DNA of 64,000 nt from Candidatus Pacearchaeota archaeon (GTDB lineage: Archaea; Nanoarchaeota; Nanoarchaeia; Pacearchaeales; GW2011-AR1). Both the position numbers and the translations under genes were made by a program. Shown here piece after piece: positions 9,583-17,721 of this stretch; position 1 is the stretch's first letter; each line of letters begins with the position of its first letter. The stretch covers positions 1 through 64,000 of the forward strand of contig JALOBX010000004.1 in assembly GCA_023228065.1 (NCBI GenBank), in the 5' to 3' direction. The notes beneath the pieces are model-generated. The model saw nothing but the letters and a program-made list of their open reading frames with translations. It was not told the DNA's origin and ran no database searches.

Positions 9583-9639
9583 CTTACTTATATAAGGAAT
9601 AACCACTATATAAACCTTTCTATTTCTTACCTATATAAG
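9583..9639. promoter_or_regulatory. Two copies of CTTACYTATATAAG upstream of the transposase
   Basis: The 14-mer CTTAC(T/C)TATATAAG occurs at 9583-9596, directly against the transposase start codon, and at 9626-9639. Two copies 43 bases apart across a transcription start are a plausible operator, or transposase/TBP binding sites. Function is inferred. Confidence 0.4.
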
Positions 9640-9732
9640 TAAATACAATATAATCACCGACGATAAAAATACTATCATATAAACTACTAAAATAAAAACA
9701 TATTATATTAACAATGTTTTTATAAACAATAA

Positions 9733-9740
9733 GTATATAA
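9733..9740 (+). promoter_or_regulatory. TATA box of the cargo operon (leaderless)
   Basis: gtatataa is centred about 27 bases before the ATG at 9764. That is the standard archaeal TATA-to-start distance, and no ribosome binding site is present, so the first cargo gene is probably translated from a leaderless message. Confidence 0.6.
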
Positions 9741-9763
9741 AGAACAAAAACCTTAAATAATGT

Positions 9764-9982
9764 ATGAAGAATTATACTATTAGTGTTAATGAGGATTGCA
9801 AAATTAAAATCAAAGTAAATGGTTTTAAGTGTTTAAGGTGTGGTCATCGTTGGATACCGAGAGTTGAATTAGAACAATTAGAAAAAGATATTAAAAAACT
9901 CCCGAGAATATGCCCAAATTGTAAAACGGCATATTGGTATGATTACAAAAAGAACGGCGAAAATAAAGAGGTTAAAAAATAA
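9764..9982 (+). CDS. Small zinc-ribbon protein of the cargo operon
   Basis: 72 residues. Two Cys pairs, CLRC at about 22-25 (GFKCLRCGHRWIPR) and CPNC at about 50-53 (PRICPNCKTAYWYDY), form a zinc ribbon; the W-x-PR and YW motifs recur in small archaeal and phage zinc-ribbon proteins. The stop overlaps the start of the next gene (TAATG), so it is translationally coupled to the restriction-modification fusion. It could be a DNA-binding control protein for the system, but this is inference from position. Confidence 0.7.
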   Translation: MKNYTISVNEDCKIKIKVNGFKCLRCGHRWIPRVELEQLEKDIKKLPRICPNCKTAYWYDYKKNGENKEVKK

Positions 9983-11868
9983 TGGTACATTCAAAAACTC
10001 CAAAAAATAGTGAAGTTGATGCTTATTCTTACATTAGAAATGAATTAGAAAAATTAGGTTGGGTTGTTAAAAACCCTGCGAGAGTTCCAGAAGGAGAAGT
10101 CTATAAACAAAATGAAGGGCTTTACAATTTAGATATTAAGGCGATGTTAGATAGAGATATGCCAGAGGCGATAATCAAACTTAATGAGTGTGATTTGTGG
10201 GTTATTGAAAGTAAGCGAGATAAAAAACAAATTGATAAAGCATTAGACGAGGCAAAAAATCAATATGCTCAAAAAATCAATAAAAGTAAAAAGATAAAAT
10301 GTATTATCATTACAGGACTTGCAGGAAACGACACGGACGGTTACACTATAATAAATCAATATTTACATAATGGGAAATGGGAAACAATTTTATTTAATGG
10401 AAAACCAAAAGATACTCTTTTATCAAAAGAACAGGTAAATTATTTATTATCAAATAAAACTCCTAATTGGCAAGAGTTCCCAGATTTTCCAGAAGAAAAA
10501 TATTTGAGTTCTGCGGAAACAATAAACGAGATTTTACATAATGCAGGAGTTAATAAAAATAAGAGAGCAAGGTTTATTGCAGGTTTAGTTTTATCTTTGT
10601 CATTAAATCAAGATATTGATTTAAGAATTGAAAACACAACAACTCTTGTAAAAAATATTAACAATTTAATAGAACAGAAATTAAGTGAAGTGAATAAAGA
10701 AAACTTTTTTGAGTTTATTAAATTAGAAGTTCCACCGAGTAAAGAAAATCACATTAAATATAGAAGGGCAATTATTGACACCTTAAAAGAACTTCAAACT
10801 CTTGATATAAAAAATGCAATGGCTTCTGGAAATGATGTTTTAGGTAAGTTTTATGAAAAGTTTTTGAAATATGGAAATGGTGCGAAAGAGATTGGAATTG
10901 TTTTAACTCCAAGACATATAACCGAATTTGCGAGTGAGGTTTTAGATATTAAGTATAGTGATTATGTTTTAGACCCAACTTGTGGAACAGGCGGTTTTCT
11001 TGTGTCGGCTTTTGATTATGTAAAAAAGAACTCAAACGAAAAACAAATTGACAAATTCAAAAATTATAATTTATTTGGAATTGAACAAGATGATGAGGTT
11101 GTGGCTCTTGCTCTGGTTAATATGATTTTTAGAGGAGATGGACGAAATAATATGAGTGAAGGTAATTGTTTTCAGAAGAATATCTTAAAGACAAATAAAG
11201 GGCAATACGAAACAGGAAAATATGAAAAGAGAGAAGGAAACGAAAATAAAAATCCTATAATTACAAGAGTTTTAATGAACCCACCATTTGCATTAAAGAA
11301 AGGAGATGAAAGGGAAAGTCACTTTATTGACTATGCTTTATCTCAAATGCAAGACGGCGGAGTTTTATTTGCCATTGTTCCAATTTCCGTTATGGTTGAA
11401 AGTGCTGGTAAGAATTGGAGAAAAGAATTACTTAAACATAATTCTCTTTTATCTGTTGTAACTTTCCCAGAAGATTTATTTAATCCTTCTGCGAGTGTCG
11501 GAACTATCGGAGTTTTCTTAAAAAAAGGCATTGCTCACGATTTTGATAAACAAAAAGTATATTTCGCAAGAATAACTCACGACGGATATAAAATGAAAAA
11601 AGGTAAGAGAATTAGAAACTCAAATGTTCCAGATATGACTTTAGATTTTAGAGAAGAACTAAAAGCATTTATGATAAATCCAAATTTAAATTTTAAAGAT
11701 ATTCCAGAAATTAAGAAAATTTGTTTATTAGATAAAAATGATAAAACATTTGAATTGATACCTGAAAATTATATTGATAGCAAGATACCAACATTAAACG
11801 AAATTGAGAAAGGTGTTGAAGATTTGATTAAGAGTTGTGCTTGTTATATAATTAAACATAAAGGTTAA
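9982..11868 (+). CDS. BcgI-like restriction/methylation fusion subunit (type IIB/IIG)
   Basis: 628 residues. The N-terminal 120 residues form a PD-(D/E)XK nuclease: Asp51 or Asp71, then Glu76-x-Lys78 in LWVIESKRD, followed by an HsdR_N-like helix. The methyltransferase follows, with the AdoMet motif LDPTCGTGG at 330-338 and the adenine motif NPPF at 433-436 (gamma class, HsdM-like). A nuclease-methyltransferase chain of about 630 residues followed by a separate specificity subunit of about 310 is the BcgI design (637 and 341 residues). Such enzymes methylate and cut on both sides of a split target. The target is unknown. The next gene starts one base after its stop. Confidence 0.85.
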   Translation: MVHSKTPKNSEVDAYSYIRNELEKLGWVVKNPARVPEGEVYKQNEGLYNLDIKAMLDRDMPEAIIKLNECDLWVIESKRDKKQIDKALDEAKNQYAQKINKSKKIKCIIITGLAGNDTDGYTIINQYLHNGKWETILFNGKPKDTLLSKEQVNYLLSNKTPNWQEFPDFPEEKYLSSAETINEILHNAGVNKNKRARFIAGLVLSLSLNQDIDLRIENTTTLVKNINNLIEQKLSEVNKENFFEFIKLEVPPSKENHIKYRRAIIDTLKELQTLDIKNAMASGNDVLGKFYEKFLKYGNGAKEIGIVLTPRHITEFASEVLDIKYSDYVLDPTCGTGGFLVSAFDYVKKNSNEKQIDKFKNYNLFGIEQDDEVVALALVNMIFRGDGRNNMSEGNCFQKNILKTNKGQYETGKYEKREGNENKNPIITRVLMNPPFALKKGDERESHFIDYALSQMQDGGVLFAIVPISVMVESAGKNWRKELLKHNSLLSVVTFPEDLFNPSASVGTIGVFLKKGIAHDFDKQKVYFARITHDGYKMKKGKRIRNSNVPDMTLDFREELKAFMINPNLNFKDIPEIKKICLLDKNDKTFELIPENYIDSKIPTLNEIEKGVEDLIKSCACYIIKHKG

Positions 11869-11869
11869 A

Positions 11870-12808
11870 ATGGCAAAGATAAAAGATTTATTCAATATTG
11901 AAAATGCAAAATCAAAAGGATATGAACATTACGAAGAAGGGAATATACCTTTTGTAACTAATGGAGATTATGATAATTCTATTGTTGGATTTGTTAAGCC
12001 ATTAGAAAAAGATAGGGTTTTTGAAAAAGCGAGTATTTGCTTATCTTCTTTTTGTGAAGCAACAATACAAACCCCGCCATTCTTACCAAGAGGAAACGGC
12101 GGAAGTGGTTTAGTCGTTTTAGTTCCTAAAAAAGAAATGACGGAAGAAGAACTTTATTTTTATACGGCTCAAATAAATATGATGAAATGGAAATTTAGTT
12201 TTTCAAGAATGTTAATAGGGCGAAGAATACAAGATTTAGAACTTGTAACCTATAAAAATATAAAAATTAAGATTAAAGAAAAAATAAACCAATTTTTGCC
12301 AAAAGAAAAGCCAAAACAGATAATCCAAGAGAATAAAAATATTGAAGTTATGAAGGTTAAGGATTTGTGCTATATTGAAAAAAAAACCGCACCACCACAA
12401 AATAATATAACTTTGAACGGAAATGTGCCTTATGTTTCTTCATCTTCCCAAAATAATGGGGTTGTTTTATTAGTTGATGAAGAACCTAATTTTAAAGCAG
12501 GAAGTTTAACAATAGCAAAAGATGGAAATGATGGAACTTCCTTTTATCAGCCGTTTGATTATTTAACAAGTTTGCATAATTATGTCTTAACTCCAAAAAA
12601 TAATATGCCAAAATGGTTTTTATTGTATATCGGGGCAATAATTAAGATAAAATGTTATGGATATAATCATTATTATCCTTTAAGTAAAAAACATCTTGAA
12701 AGAATGGGTATAGAAATTCCTATGGAGAACGGAAAAATGGATTTAGATTATATAGAGAAAATTGTTAAAAATTCTTATGGGTATGAAGAAGTGAAACAAT
12801 ACCTTTAA
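11870..12808 (+). CDS. Type I/BcgI-like specificity subunit
   Basis: 312 residues with two similar target-recognition halves. The first (about 1-130) starts AKIKDLFNIENAKSKGYEHY and includes IPFVTNGDYDNSIVGF. The second (about 165-300) starts MKVKDLCYIEKKTAPPQNN and includes VPYVSSSSQNNGVV. Each ends with the helix-leading LIGRRIQDLEL or PLSKKHLERMGIEIP type boundary seen in HsdS proteins. Two recognition domains imply a bipartite DNA target. The gene is last in the cargo operon and ends 28 bases before the right-end repeats. Confidence 0.85.
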   Translation: MAKIKDLFNIENAKSKGYEHYEEGNIPFVTNGDYDNSIVGFVKPLEKDRVFEKASICLSSFCEATIQTPPFLPRGNGGSGLVVLVPKKEMTEEELYFYTAQINMMKWKFSFSRMLIGRRIQDLELVTYKNIKIKIKEKINQFLPKEKPKQIIQENKNIEVMKVKDLCYIEKKTAPPQNNITLNGNVPYVSSSSQNNGVVLLVDEEPNFKAGSLTIAKDGNDGTSFYQPFDYLTSLHNYVLTPKNNMPKWFLLYIGAIIKIKCYGYNHYYPLSKKHLERMGIEIPMENGKMDLDYIEKIVKNSYGYEEVKQYL

Positions 12809-12818
12809 TTTTTTAATG

Positions 12819-12853
12819 ACTTTTTAAACAAGGGCTACTTTTTAAACAAAGCC
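12819..12853 (-). repeat. Right terminal inverted repeat with a tandem inner copy
   Basis: The outer end, 12837-12853, is the reverse complement of GGCTTTGTTTAAAAAGT. Just inside it, actttttaaacaagggct (about 12819-12836) repeats the same core, so the right end carries two tandem copies. Confidence 0.85.
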
Positions 12854-12862
12854 TGTTATCAG
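12854..12862. repeat. Target site duplication, right copy
   Basis: TGTTATCAG, identical to 8275-8283, lies against the right inverted end. The insertion site is 10 bases from the 3' end of the winged-helix gene at 12872. Confidence 0.9.
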
Positions 12863-12871
12863 TTATAGATT

Positions 12872-13147
12872 TCACAAACCAAAGTTTTCAATAAAATTCT
12901 CTATAATCTTGTATTCGCAAAGAAAATCCTGTCCTTTTTTAGTTAAGGAGAAAGTTTTCTTTTCTTTTTCATCAATTTCCAATTTGATAAATCCCTTAGT
13001 AAGCAATTCATTGATGTACTCTTTGAACATTTGAGGAGACAAATTAGAAGCATAAAGCAATCTTGTCGGCTTTATTTGCCTGTTTTCTTTTATCTTCTGG
13101 AGTATATCTCTTATGACGTCCAATCTTTCACGTTTTTTTGCTGCCAT
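12872..13147 (-). CDS. Archaeal winged-helix DNA-binding protein
   Basis: 91 residues, one winged-helix domain. Helices at about 8-22 (RLDVIRDILQKIKE), 27-38 (KPTRLLYASNLS) and 40-53 (PQMFKEYINELLTKGF) lead to a wing with KTFSLTKKGQDFL. This resembles the ArnR1-like/HTH_45 type. It sits 12 bases downstream of a seven-helix membrane protein gene on the same strand; such a pair suggests a membrane-linked regulatory unit, which is inference. Confidence 0.75.
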   Translation of the reverse strand: MAAKKRERLDVIRDILQKIKENRQIKPTRLLYASNLSPQMFKEYINELLTKGFIKLEIDEKEKKTFSLTKKGQDFLCEYKIIENFIENFGL

Positions 13148-13159
13148 ATTTTTAATTTT

Positions 13160-13840
13160 TTAACCTCGTGTTACCTTTATCACCCCAAATAAAAATAATA
13201 AGAAAAATATTATGTTAAGTATTCCTACATTCATCATTACTATTTTACTCCACTCGAAATATAATGCTGCAAGAAGATTTAAAATCCAAGCACCTAATCC
13301 AAGAAGCACTGCTATTGTGTAGAATTTAAGGAACTTATGCTGGCGTCCGCTTTTTATATAATTTGAAAATACAATTATCAATGAACAGAAGAAAATTAAT
13401 ATTTGGGAAACAAACATAAAGTAATACGTTTGCCATAAATATCCCAAAACTGCAATTATTAAAGCCACCATGTGGAATACAAATATCTTAGGATTTAACA
13501 AAGAACTTTTATAGTGTTCTCTTGGAGATTCAACTTTCTTATAGATCAAACTATAAAAAAGGAAAAATCCCGCCATTACAAAAAAATATTCAAATACCAT
13601 TCCCAATACAAAAGCGTAATGCAAAGAGAAATCAGAAAATAATCCAAATAGATATCTTGCTCCAAAAGCAAGCCCGTAAAAGAAGAATGCATTTCTAAAA
13701 TATCTTATTCCTCTATGAAGACTAAGCTGGTAAAACCTATCTGTTTTTAATACAATAAGCATGCAGACAGAGGATATAATCAATGCGTAAAATATTTCTA
13801 AAATATACTTATTTTCTACTATTAAGGAGTATAATGACAT
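13160..13840 (-). CDS. Seven-helix integral membrane protein
   Basis: 226 residues with about seven membrane spans, beginning near residues 12, 50, 75, 118, 142, 170 and 200. There are short charged loops (RFYQLSLHRGIRYFR, KKVESPREHYK) and no long soluble domain. It resembles sensor modules without a kinase and other archaeal 7-TM proteins that pair with a winged-helix gene, but no family is recognised. Its stop is 12 bases before the winged-helix start. Confidence 0.6.
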   Translation of the reverse strand: MSLYSLIVENKYILEIFYALIISSVCMLIVLKTDRFYQLSLHRGIRYFRNAFFFYGLAFGARYLFGLFSDFSLHYAFVLGMVFEYFFVMAGFFLFYSLIYKKVESPREHYKSSLLNPKIFVFHMVALIIAVLGYLWQTYYFMFVSQILIFFCSLIIVFSNYIKSGRQHKFLKFYTIAVLLGLGAWILNLLAALYFEWSKIVMMNVGILNIIFFLLFLFGVIKVTRG

Positions 13841-14003
13841 AAAAATTCAATCGCTTTTGCTTTTTTAAAGATTTATATTCTATTCGGAAAGAGATTATTC
13901 CTATATATTTTTCTTTCTCACGCTTTATAAATAAATTTTTGCTAAGATAATTATAAAATTAAGTGATATATTCACGAAGAATTTTAACCTCATCAAACCC
14001 CTC

Positions 14004-14028
14004 GGATACAGGGCTTGTCCCTGTGTCC
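14004..14028. repeat. Inverted repeat downstream of the beta-propeller gene
   Basis: GGATACAGGG (14004-14013) faces CCCTGTGTCC (14019-14028) with a 5-base loop. It lies 8 bases past the end of the minus-strand gene at 14036, in a 195-base gap where I see no gene. It could be a 3'-end hairpin or a palindromic insertion. Confidence 0.5.
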
Positions 14029-14035
14029 ATAACCC

Positions 14036-16180
14036 TTATTTCTTTTTCTTGAATATGTTCTTTAAAGTAAAGTAAATTGTGAATAATATTGCAATGCTGA
14101 TTCCTGCAATTATCATTGTGTAGATTACTAAAGAGAATGGAGCAGTTGCTGTGCATCTTCCATCATTGCATCTGATAGGACAGGTCTCTGTAACAAGCCA
14201 TGTTGAATTTCCCAAACATAATTGGACATTATCTTCAAAACATCTTAAATTTCCAGGAGTACATTCATAAGTTCCTAGGAAAATTACAAACGTTGAAAAT
14301 CCAGGAGAATATGCAGAGAAATAAGAGTAATTTTCATCATCTTCAATGAAAGTGGTATCAAGCAAATCCCATTTTGTCGTATTATCTTTATTTCTGTAAA
14401 GTCTTACATCTTCTTTTGTTCTGTTCTTTTCTTGCATCCATTCCTTGTTGACTTTGAAACTAATTGTTGCATTTTGCATATTTGTATCATTTAATTTTTT
14501 TGTCTTTATACTAAATGAACTATAAGAATCTCCTGACTTCCCAATTGAAGAAGAAGATGGAGAAGAAGCAGAACTAAATGTAATTGAAGCTCCTGTTACT
14601 GTTTCTGTTGTTGTAATTGTTACTGCTGTTACATCTATCCCTTCTTTATTAACACCAATTTCAATAGGAGTCTCTGAAATAGCTTCTGGGACAGAGATAG
14701 ATGTTGATGACGATGATGTCCCTCCTTCACTGCTTCCACCGTGTTGTACTACATAAGAATAAGTTCTAGCTGGTCCTGCATTTCCTGCATTATCGGCATA
14801 AGTGCATGTTACTAGAAAGTAACCTTCAGCTGAAGTAGGAGGATTTAATGTATTTGCATTTACGCTAACTCCAACAGAAAGGGGATAAACTGTGAGGAAT
14901 GTAAGGGAAGAATTTATTCCAGAACCAGAATCTGCAGGAGTACAAGTGCATGTAATTGTCTCTCCAATATTCACAGTAGTGGGAGAACAGAGCATTGTTG
15001 ACGTTGGTGCTGTTATATCAGGAATATCCTGATCTTTAGTAATAGCATAAAGTCGGTTATCATTACTTCCAATATATATTGTATTATTTGAAATAGTTGG
15101 AGAAGAATAAATAGCTCCTCCGGTTGTATAATTCCAGATTTTGCTTCCGTTTGTTACATTTAATACATAAAATGCAGAATCTGAGCTTCCAATAAAAAGC
15201 AAATCATTTACAATTGCGGGAGAAGATTCAACAGTTCCATTGGTTGTATAATTCCAGATTTTAGTTCCGTTTGTTGCATTCAATGCAAAGATTTGTTTTG
15301 TATTTCCACCGCCAATATAAAGTACATTCCTTGCAATTGCTGGAGAAGATATGAACTTTCCCATGCTATAATTCCAGATTTTGCTTCCGTTTGTTGCATT
15401 CAATGCATAAGTTTGATTATCCCAAGATCCAATATATAATATATCATTTGCAATTGCGGGAGAAGAATAGACTGGCGCGCCAGTTGTATAATTCCAAATT
15501 TTGCTTCCGTTTGTTGCATTCAATGCATAAATCTGATAATCATAACCGCCAAAATAAACAATATCATGAACAATTGCAGGCGATGAAAGAATATCTGCCC
15601 CAGTAGTATAATTCCAAATATGAGCTCCTGTTGTTGCATTTAGTGCATAAAAATTATCATCAGCGCTTCCTGTATAAACAATATCATTCAAAACTGCCGG
15701 ACCAGAACCTCTAGCACCATTGTTTAACATTTCATATTGCCAAATCTTGCTTCCATTTGTTGCGTTCAATGCAAAAAAGAAATTTGCATGACATCCAAAA
15801 TAAACAATATTATTTGCAACAGCAGGAGTAGTGCTAATAGAATCACCTGTAGAATACTGCCAAATTCTGCTTCCGTTTGTTGCATTTATTGCAATAAGTC
15901 TTTCACTATCATAAAAAGTTTGATAAACGATATCATTTACAACCGCTGGAGAACCAGTAGCATCTGATGCAGTATAATACCATAAGATTCCCAAATTTGT
16001 TATGTTGATAGATTCGGGTTGATATCTTGTATTATTTAATGTTCTTCCAAACATTCTCCATTCATTTGTTGAAGAAGTTTCTGAGCTGTCTAATGCAAGA
16101 GAAAAAATAGAAAAGAGAATTAAGATTAAACTGATTAAGAAAATAAATAGAAATTCTTTCTTACCAAACCCCCCTTTCAT
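14036..16180 (-). CDS. Membrane-anchored PQQ-like beta-propeller surface protein with PGF-pre-PGF domain
   Basis: 714 residues. A signal/anchor segment spans about 10-30. Eight repeats of about 40 residues follow (about 40-385), each reading like SSPAIANDILYIGS...YALNATNGSKIWNYTTG, an eight-bladed PQQ/PQQ_2-type propeller. Next come an Ig-like Cys-containing part, a Ser-rich linker, a PGF-pre-PGF-like domain ending SPGFSTFVIF, a short Cys module (CTPGNLRCF...CPIRCNDGRC), and a C-terminal membrane helix with KKKK. Almost every blade has the glycosylation sequons NAT, NGS and NYT. It is a cell-surface protein, paralogous to the gene at 22468-24900. Role unknown; binding or adhesion is a guess. 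Confidence 0.8.
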   Translation of the reverse strand: MKGGFGKKEFLFIFLISLILILFSIFSLALDSSETSSTNEWRMFGRTLNNTRYQPESINITNLGILWYYTASDATGSPAVVNDIVYQTFYDSERLIAINATNGSRIWQYSTGDSISTTPAVANNIVYFGCHANFFFALNATNGSKIWQYEMLNNGARGSGPAVLNDIVYTGSADDNFYALNATTGAHIWNYTTGADILSSPAIVHDIVYFGGYDYQIYALNATNGSKIWNYTTGAPVYSSPAIANDILYIGSWDNQTYALNATNGSKIWNYSMGKFISSPAIARNVLYIGGGNTKQIFALNATNGTKIWNYTTNGTVESSPAIVNDLLFIGSSDSAFYVLNVTNGSKIWNYTTGGAIYSSPTISNNTIYIGSNDNRLYAITKDQDIPDITAPTSTMLCSPTTVNIGETITCTCTPADSGSGINSSLTFLTVYPLSVGVSVNANTLNPPTSAEGYFLVTCTYADNAGNAGPARTYSYVVQHGGSSEGGTSSSSTSISVPEAISETPIEIGVNKEGIDVTAVTITTTETVTGASITFSSASSPSSSSIGKSGDSYSSFSIKTKKLNDTNMQNATISFKVNKEWMQEKNRTKEDVRLYRNKDNTTKWDLLDTTFIEDDENYSYFSAYSPGFSTFVIFLGTYECTPGNLRCFEDNVQLCLGNSTWLVTETCPIRCNDGRCTATAPFSLVIYTMIIAGISIAILFTIYFTLKNIFKKKK

Positions 16181-16272
16181 TTTTATATCAAGAATATACC
16201 CTTTTAATATGTTATTATCACTAAAATTTGGTTTTCCAAAAGATTTAAAAAAAGAAATCTTGTAATATTTTT

Positions 16273-16655
16273 GTAAGTTGGGCAGTTAACTTTCGGAGTT
16301 CAGTCTTTGATTAGACAAACAATAAAATTATGATTGTTGAATTCTGAGGAAGGTCCGCTCACCCGCGAACAAGTTTTTGTTTGCGACAAAGTCATTCATG
16401 AAAATGAATTGCCGTGAGGCAAAGCTCTATTTTGGCTTCGCAAGAAGACGAAATAGCGGTGATTGAAAAATCATCGACTGTTACAGAAACGACACAGCTT
16501 CAGCGGAGTTATGAAACATGCGTGGAACTTCGATGCTGAAGATTTGATGAAACGAGCATCTTGACTGGTGCAAGGCGAAAACGCCGCATAGTTGAATGTT
16601 AACACTTTCCGTTCGATTACGAGGAAAGACAGAAAGTGGCCTACGCCCGACTTAC
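16273..16655 (+). ncRNA. rnpB: RNase P RNA
   Basis: The ends pair over 11 bases as helix P1: GTAAGTTGGGC at 16273-16283 with GCCCGACTTAC at 16645-16655. The universal 5' core GAGGAAGGTCC lies at about 16347, the internal ACAGAAAC core at about 16482, and the 3' core ACAGAAAGTGGCCTAC at about 16630. About 383 bases is the usual size. A TATA-like TTTAAAAA at about 16244-16250 is 26 bases ahead. The RNA is richer in G+C than its surroundings, as structured RNAs are in AT-rich archaea. It makes the 5' ends of tRNAs; a tRNA gene follows directly. Confidence 0.92.
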
Positions 16656-16719
16656 AAAAATTTTTGATTAATTCTAAACATTTAAAAGTTAACAATTTAT
16701 TATTTTCTTAGAGCTTGAT

Positions 16720-16791
16720 GGGACTCTAGCTCAGCGGGAGAGCACTACGCTGAAGACGTAGGTGTCCTGGGTTCGACTCCCAGGAGTCCCA
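16720..16791 (+). tRNA. tRNA-Phe (anticodon GAA)
   Basis: 72 bases. The acceptor stem GGGACTC pairs with GAGTCCC; D arm GCTC...GAGC; anticodon stem CTACG/CGTAG around loop CTGAAGA, giving GAA; T arm CTGGG/CCCAG with loop TTCGACT; discriminator A. No CCA is encoded and no intron is seen. A TATA-like tttaaaag at about 16681-16688 precedes it. Confidence 0.97.
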
Positions 16792-16842
16792 CTTTAATTC
16801 GGGATTAATAACATTTATAAAATAAAAAAAGTTAAGTTATAT

Positions 16843-17118
16843 ATGAAAAGAGGAGAGTCGATAGTAAAAGGAAATTCTTTTGGAGCTTCGGGATTTACTC
16901 TTGGAGTCTTAGGAATTTTATCTTTAGGATTGATAGGAGTAATACTTTCTGTAATAGGATTTATTTTTTGTTTAATTCAACAATTAAAGAAACCAACTAA
17001 ATTAGGCAAGGCAGGAATAATTGTTAGTATACTCGGAATTATTCTTAGTCTTTTATGGATATTTGTTATTGCTCCTTTAGCAAATACATGGTTACAACAA
17101 AGCGGAGTAATAGCATAA
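16843..17118 (+). CDS. DUF4190-like membrane protein
   Basis: 91 residues with two long hydrophobic hairpins at about 15-45 and 55-82. The pattern FGASGFTLGVLGILSLGLIG ... KLGKAGIIVSILGIILSLLWIFV is that of DUF4190 proteins. The stop is one base before the next start, so it is cotranscribed with the pilin-like gene. Function unknown. Confidence 0.65.
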   Translation: MKRGESIVKGNSFGASGFTLGVLGILSLGLIGVILSVIGFIFCLIQQLKKPTKLGKAGIIVSILGIILSLLWIFVIAPLANTWLQQSGVIA

Positions 17119-17119
17119 A

Positions 17120-17677
17120 ATGATGAAAAGAAAAGCAGCATTTGAGATGTCAATGGGAACAATTGTCACAATTGTTCTTTCAGTTACATTATTAGTTCTT
17201 GGTATATTTTTTGTTCAGAATATTTTCCAGACTGCAAAGGGAGTAACAGATTTAACTAATGATCAATTGATAAATGAAGTCAATAAGCTTTTTTCTGAAG
17301 AAAACAAAATGGCTATTTATCCTGGGACAAGGTTTGTTGAAATAAAACAAGAAAATACCGATGGTGTTGGTATAGGAATAAAAAATCTTTTAACAGGTGC
17401 TTCTGGAGATAAAACTTTCTCATATGTTACAGCAGTTTCAGATGCAGATTTAGAGACAAAATGCGGTCTTGATTCAGCAGCTGTAGAAAAATGGATTGTA
17501 ACAGGAAGAGCAGAATCAGACATAGCAATTCCTTCAGGAGATTTTTCTGTCCAGAGAGTTGTATTTGAAATTCCTGTTGGTGCTCCTCTTTGTACTATAA
17601 GATTCAGAGTTAATGTAGAATCAGATGGAACACCTTATGCAACCGACTTCTTTGATGTGAAGATAAAGGCTAAGTAG
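17120..17677 (+). CDS. Archaeal pilin-like membrane-anchored protein
   Basis: 185 residues. The N-terminus MMKRKAAFEMSMGTIVTIVLSVTLLVLGIFF has a short basic head, a small-residue site (KA/AFE) with Glu two residues on, and one long hydrophobic helix. That is the look of class III-signal archaeal pilins. The outer domain (about 40-185) is predicted beta-rich with two cysteines. The AFEMS motif reappears as QFEMS in the cluster at 56896. Processing by a prepilin peptidase is inferred. Confidence 0.6.
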   Translation: MMKRKAAFEMSMGTIVTIVLSVTLLVLGIFFVQNIFQTAKGVTDLTNDQLINEVNKLFSEENKMAIYPGTRFVEIKQENTDGVGIGIKNLLTGASGDKTFSYVTAVSDADLETKCGLDSAAVEKWIVTGRAESDIAIPSGDFSVQRVVFEIPVGAPLCTIRFRVNVESDGTPYATDFFDVKIKAK

Positions 17678-17721
17678 TTATTCCTTGGAACATTTAAAAA
17701 TTACAATTTCTTGTATAATTA

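Larger units (their letters stand above)
8284..12853. mobile_element. IS4-type cargo transposon carrying a BcgI-like restriction-modification system
   Basis: The 4570-bp unit has inverted ends: GGCTTTGTTTAATAAGT at 8284-8300 and the reverse complement of GGCTTTGTTTAAAAAGT at 12837-12853 (16 of 17 match). Perfect 9-bp direct repeats TGTTATCAG flank it, as IS4-family elements leave (9-12 bp). Inside are a leftward transposase and, divergent from it, three tightly packed genes: a zinc-ribbon protein, a nuclease-methyltransferase fusion and a specificity subunit. All open frames are intact, so the insertion looks recent and possibly active. An insertion sequence with passenger genes between its own ends is unusual. 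Confidence 0.9.

Noticed and set aside
15473..15486. A 14-base perfect palindrome ACTGGCGCGCCAGT
   Set aside because: It encodes the normal blade sequence TTGAPVY in the propeller gene, and no copy is seen elsewhere in the window.
15060..16000. Regular DNA repeats of about 120 bases, considered as a CRISPR or satellite array
   Set aside because: They are the codons of beta-propeller blades; spacing equals 40 residues and the frame is open throughout.
16471..16695. A 74-codon minus-strand frame
   Set aside because: It lies within RNase P RNA, where structure and conserved cores explain the sequence.
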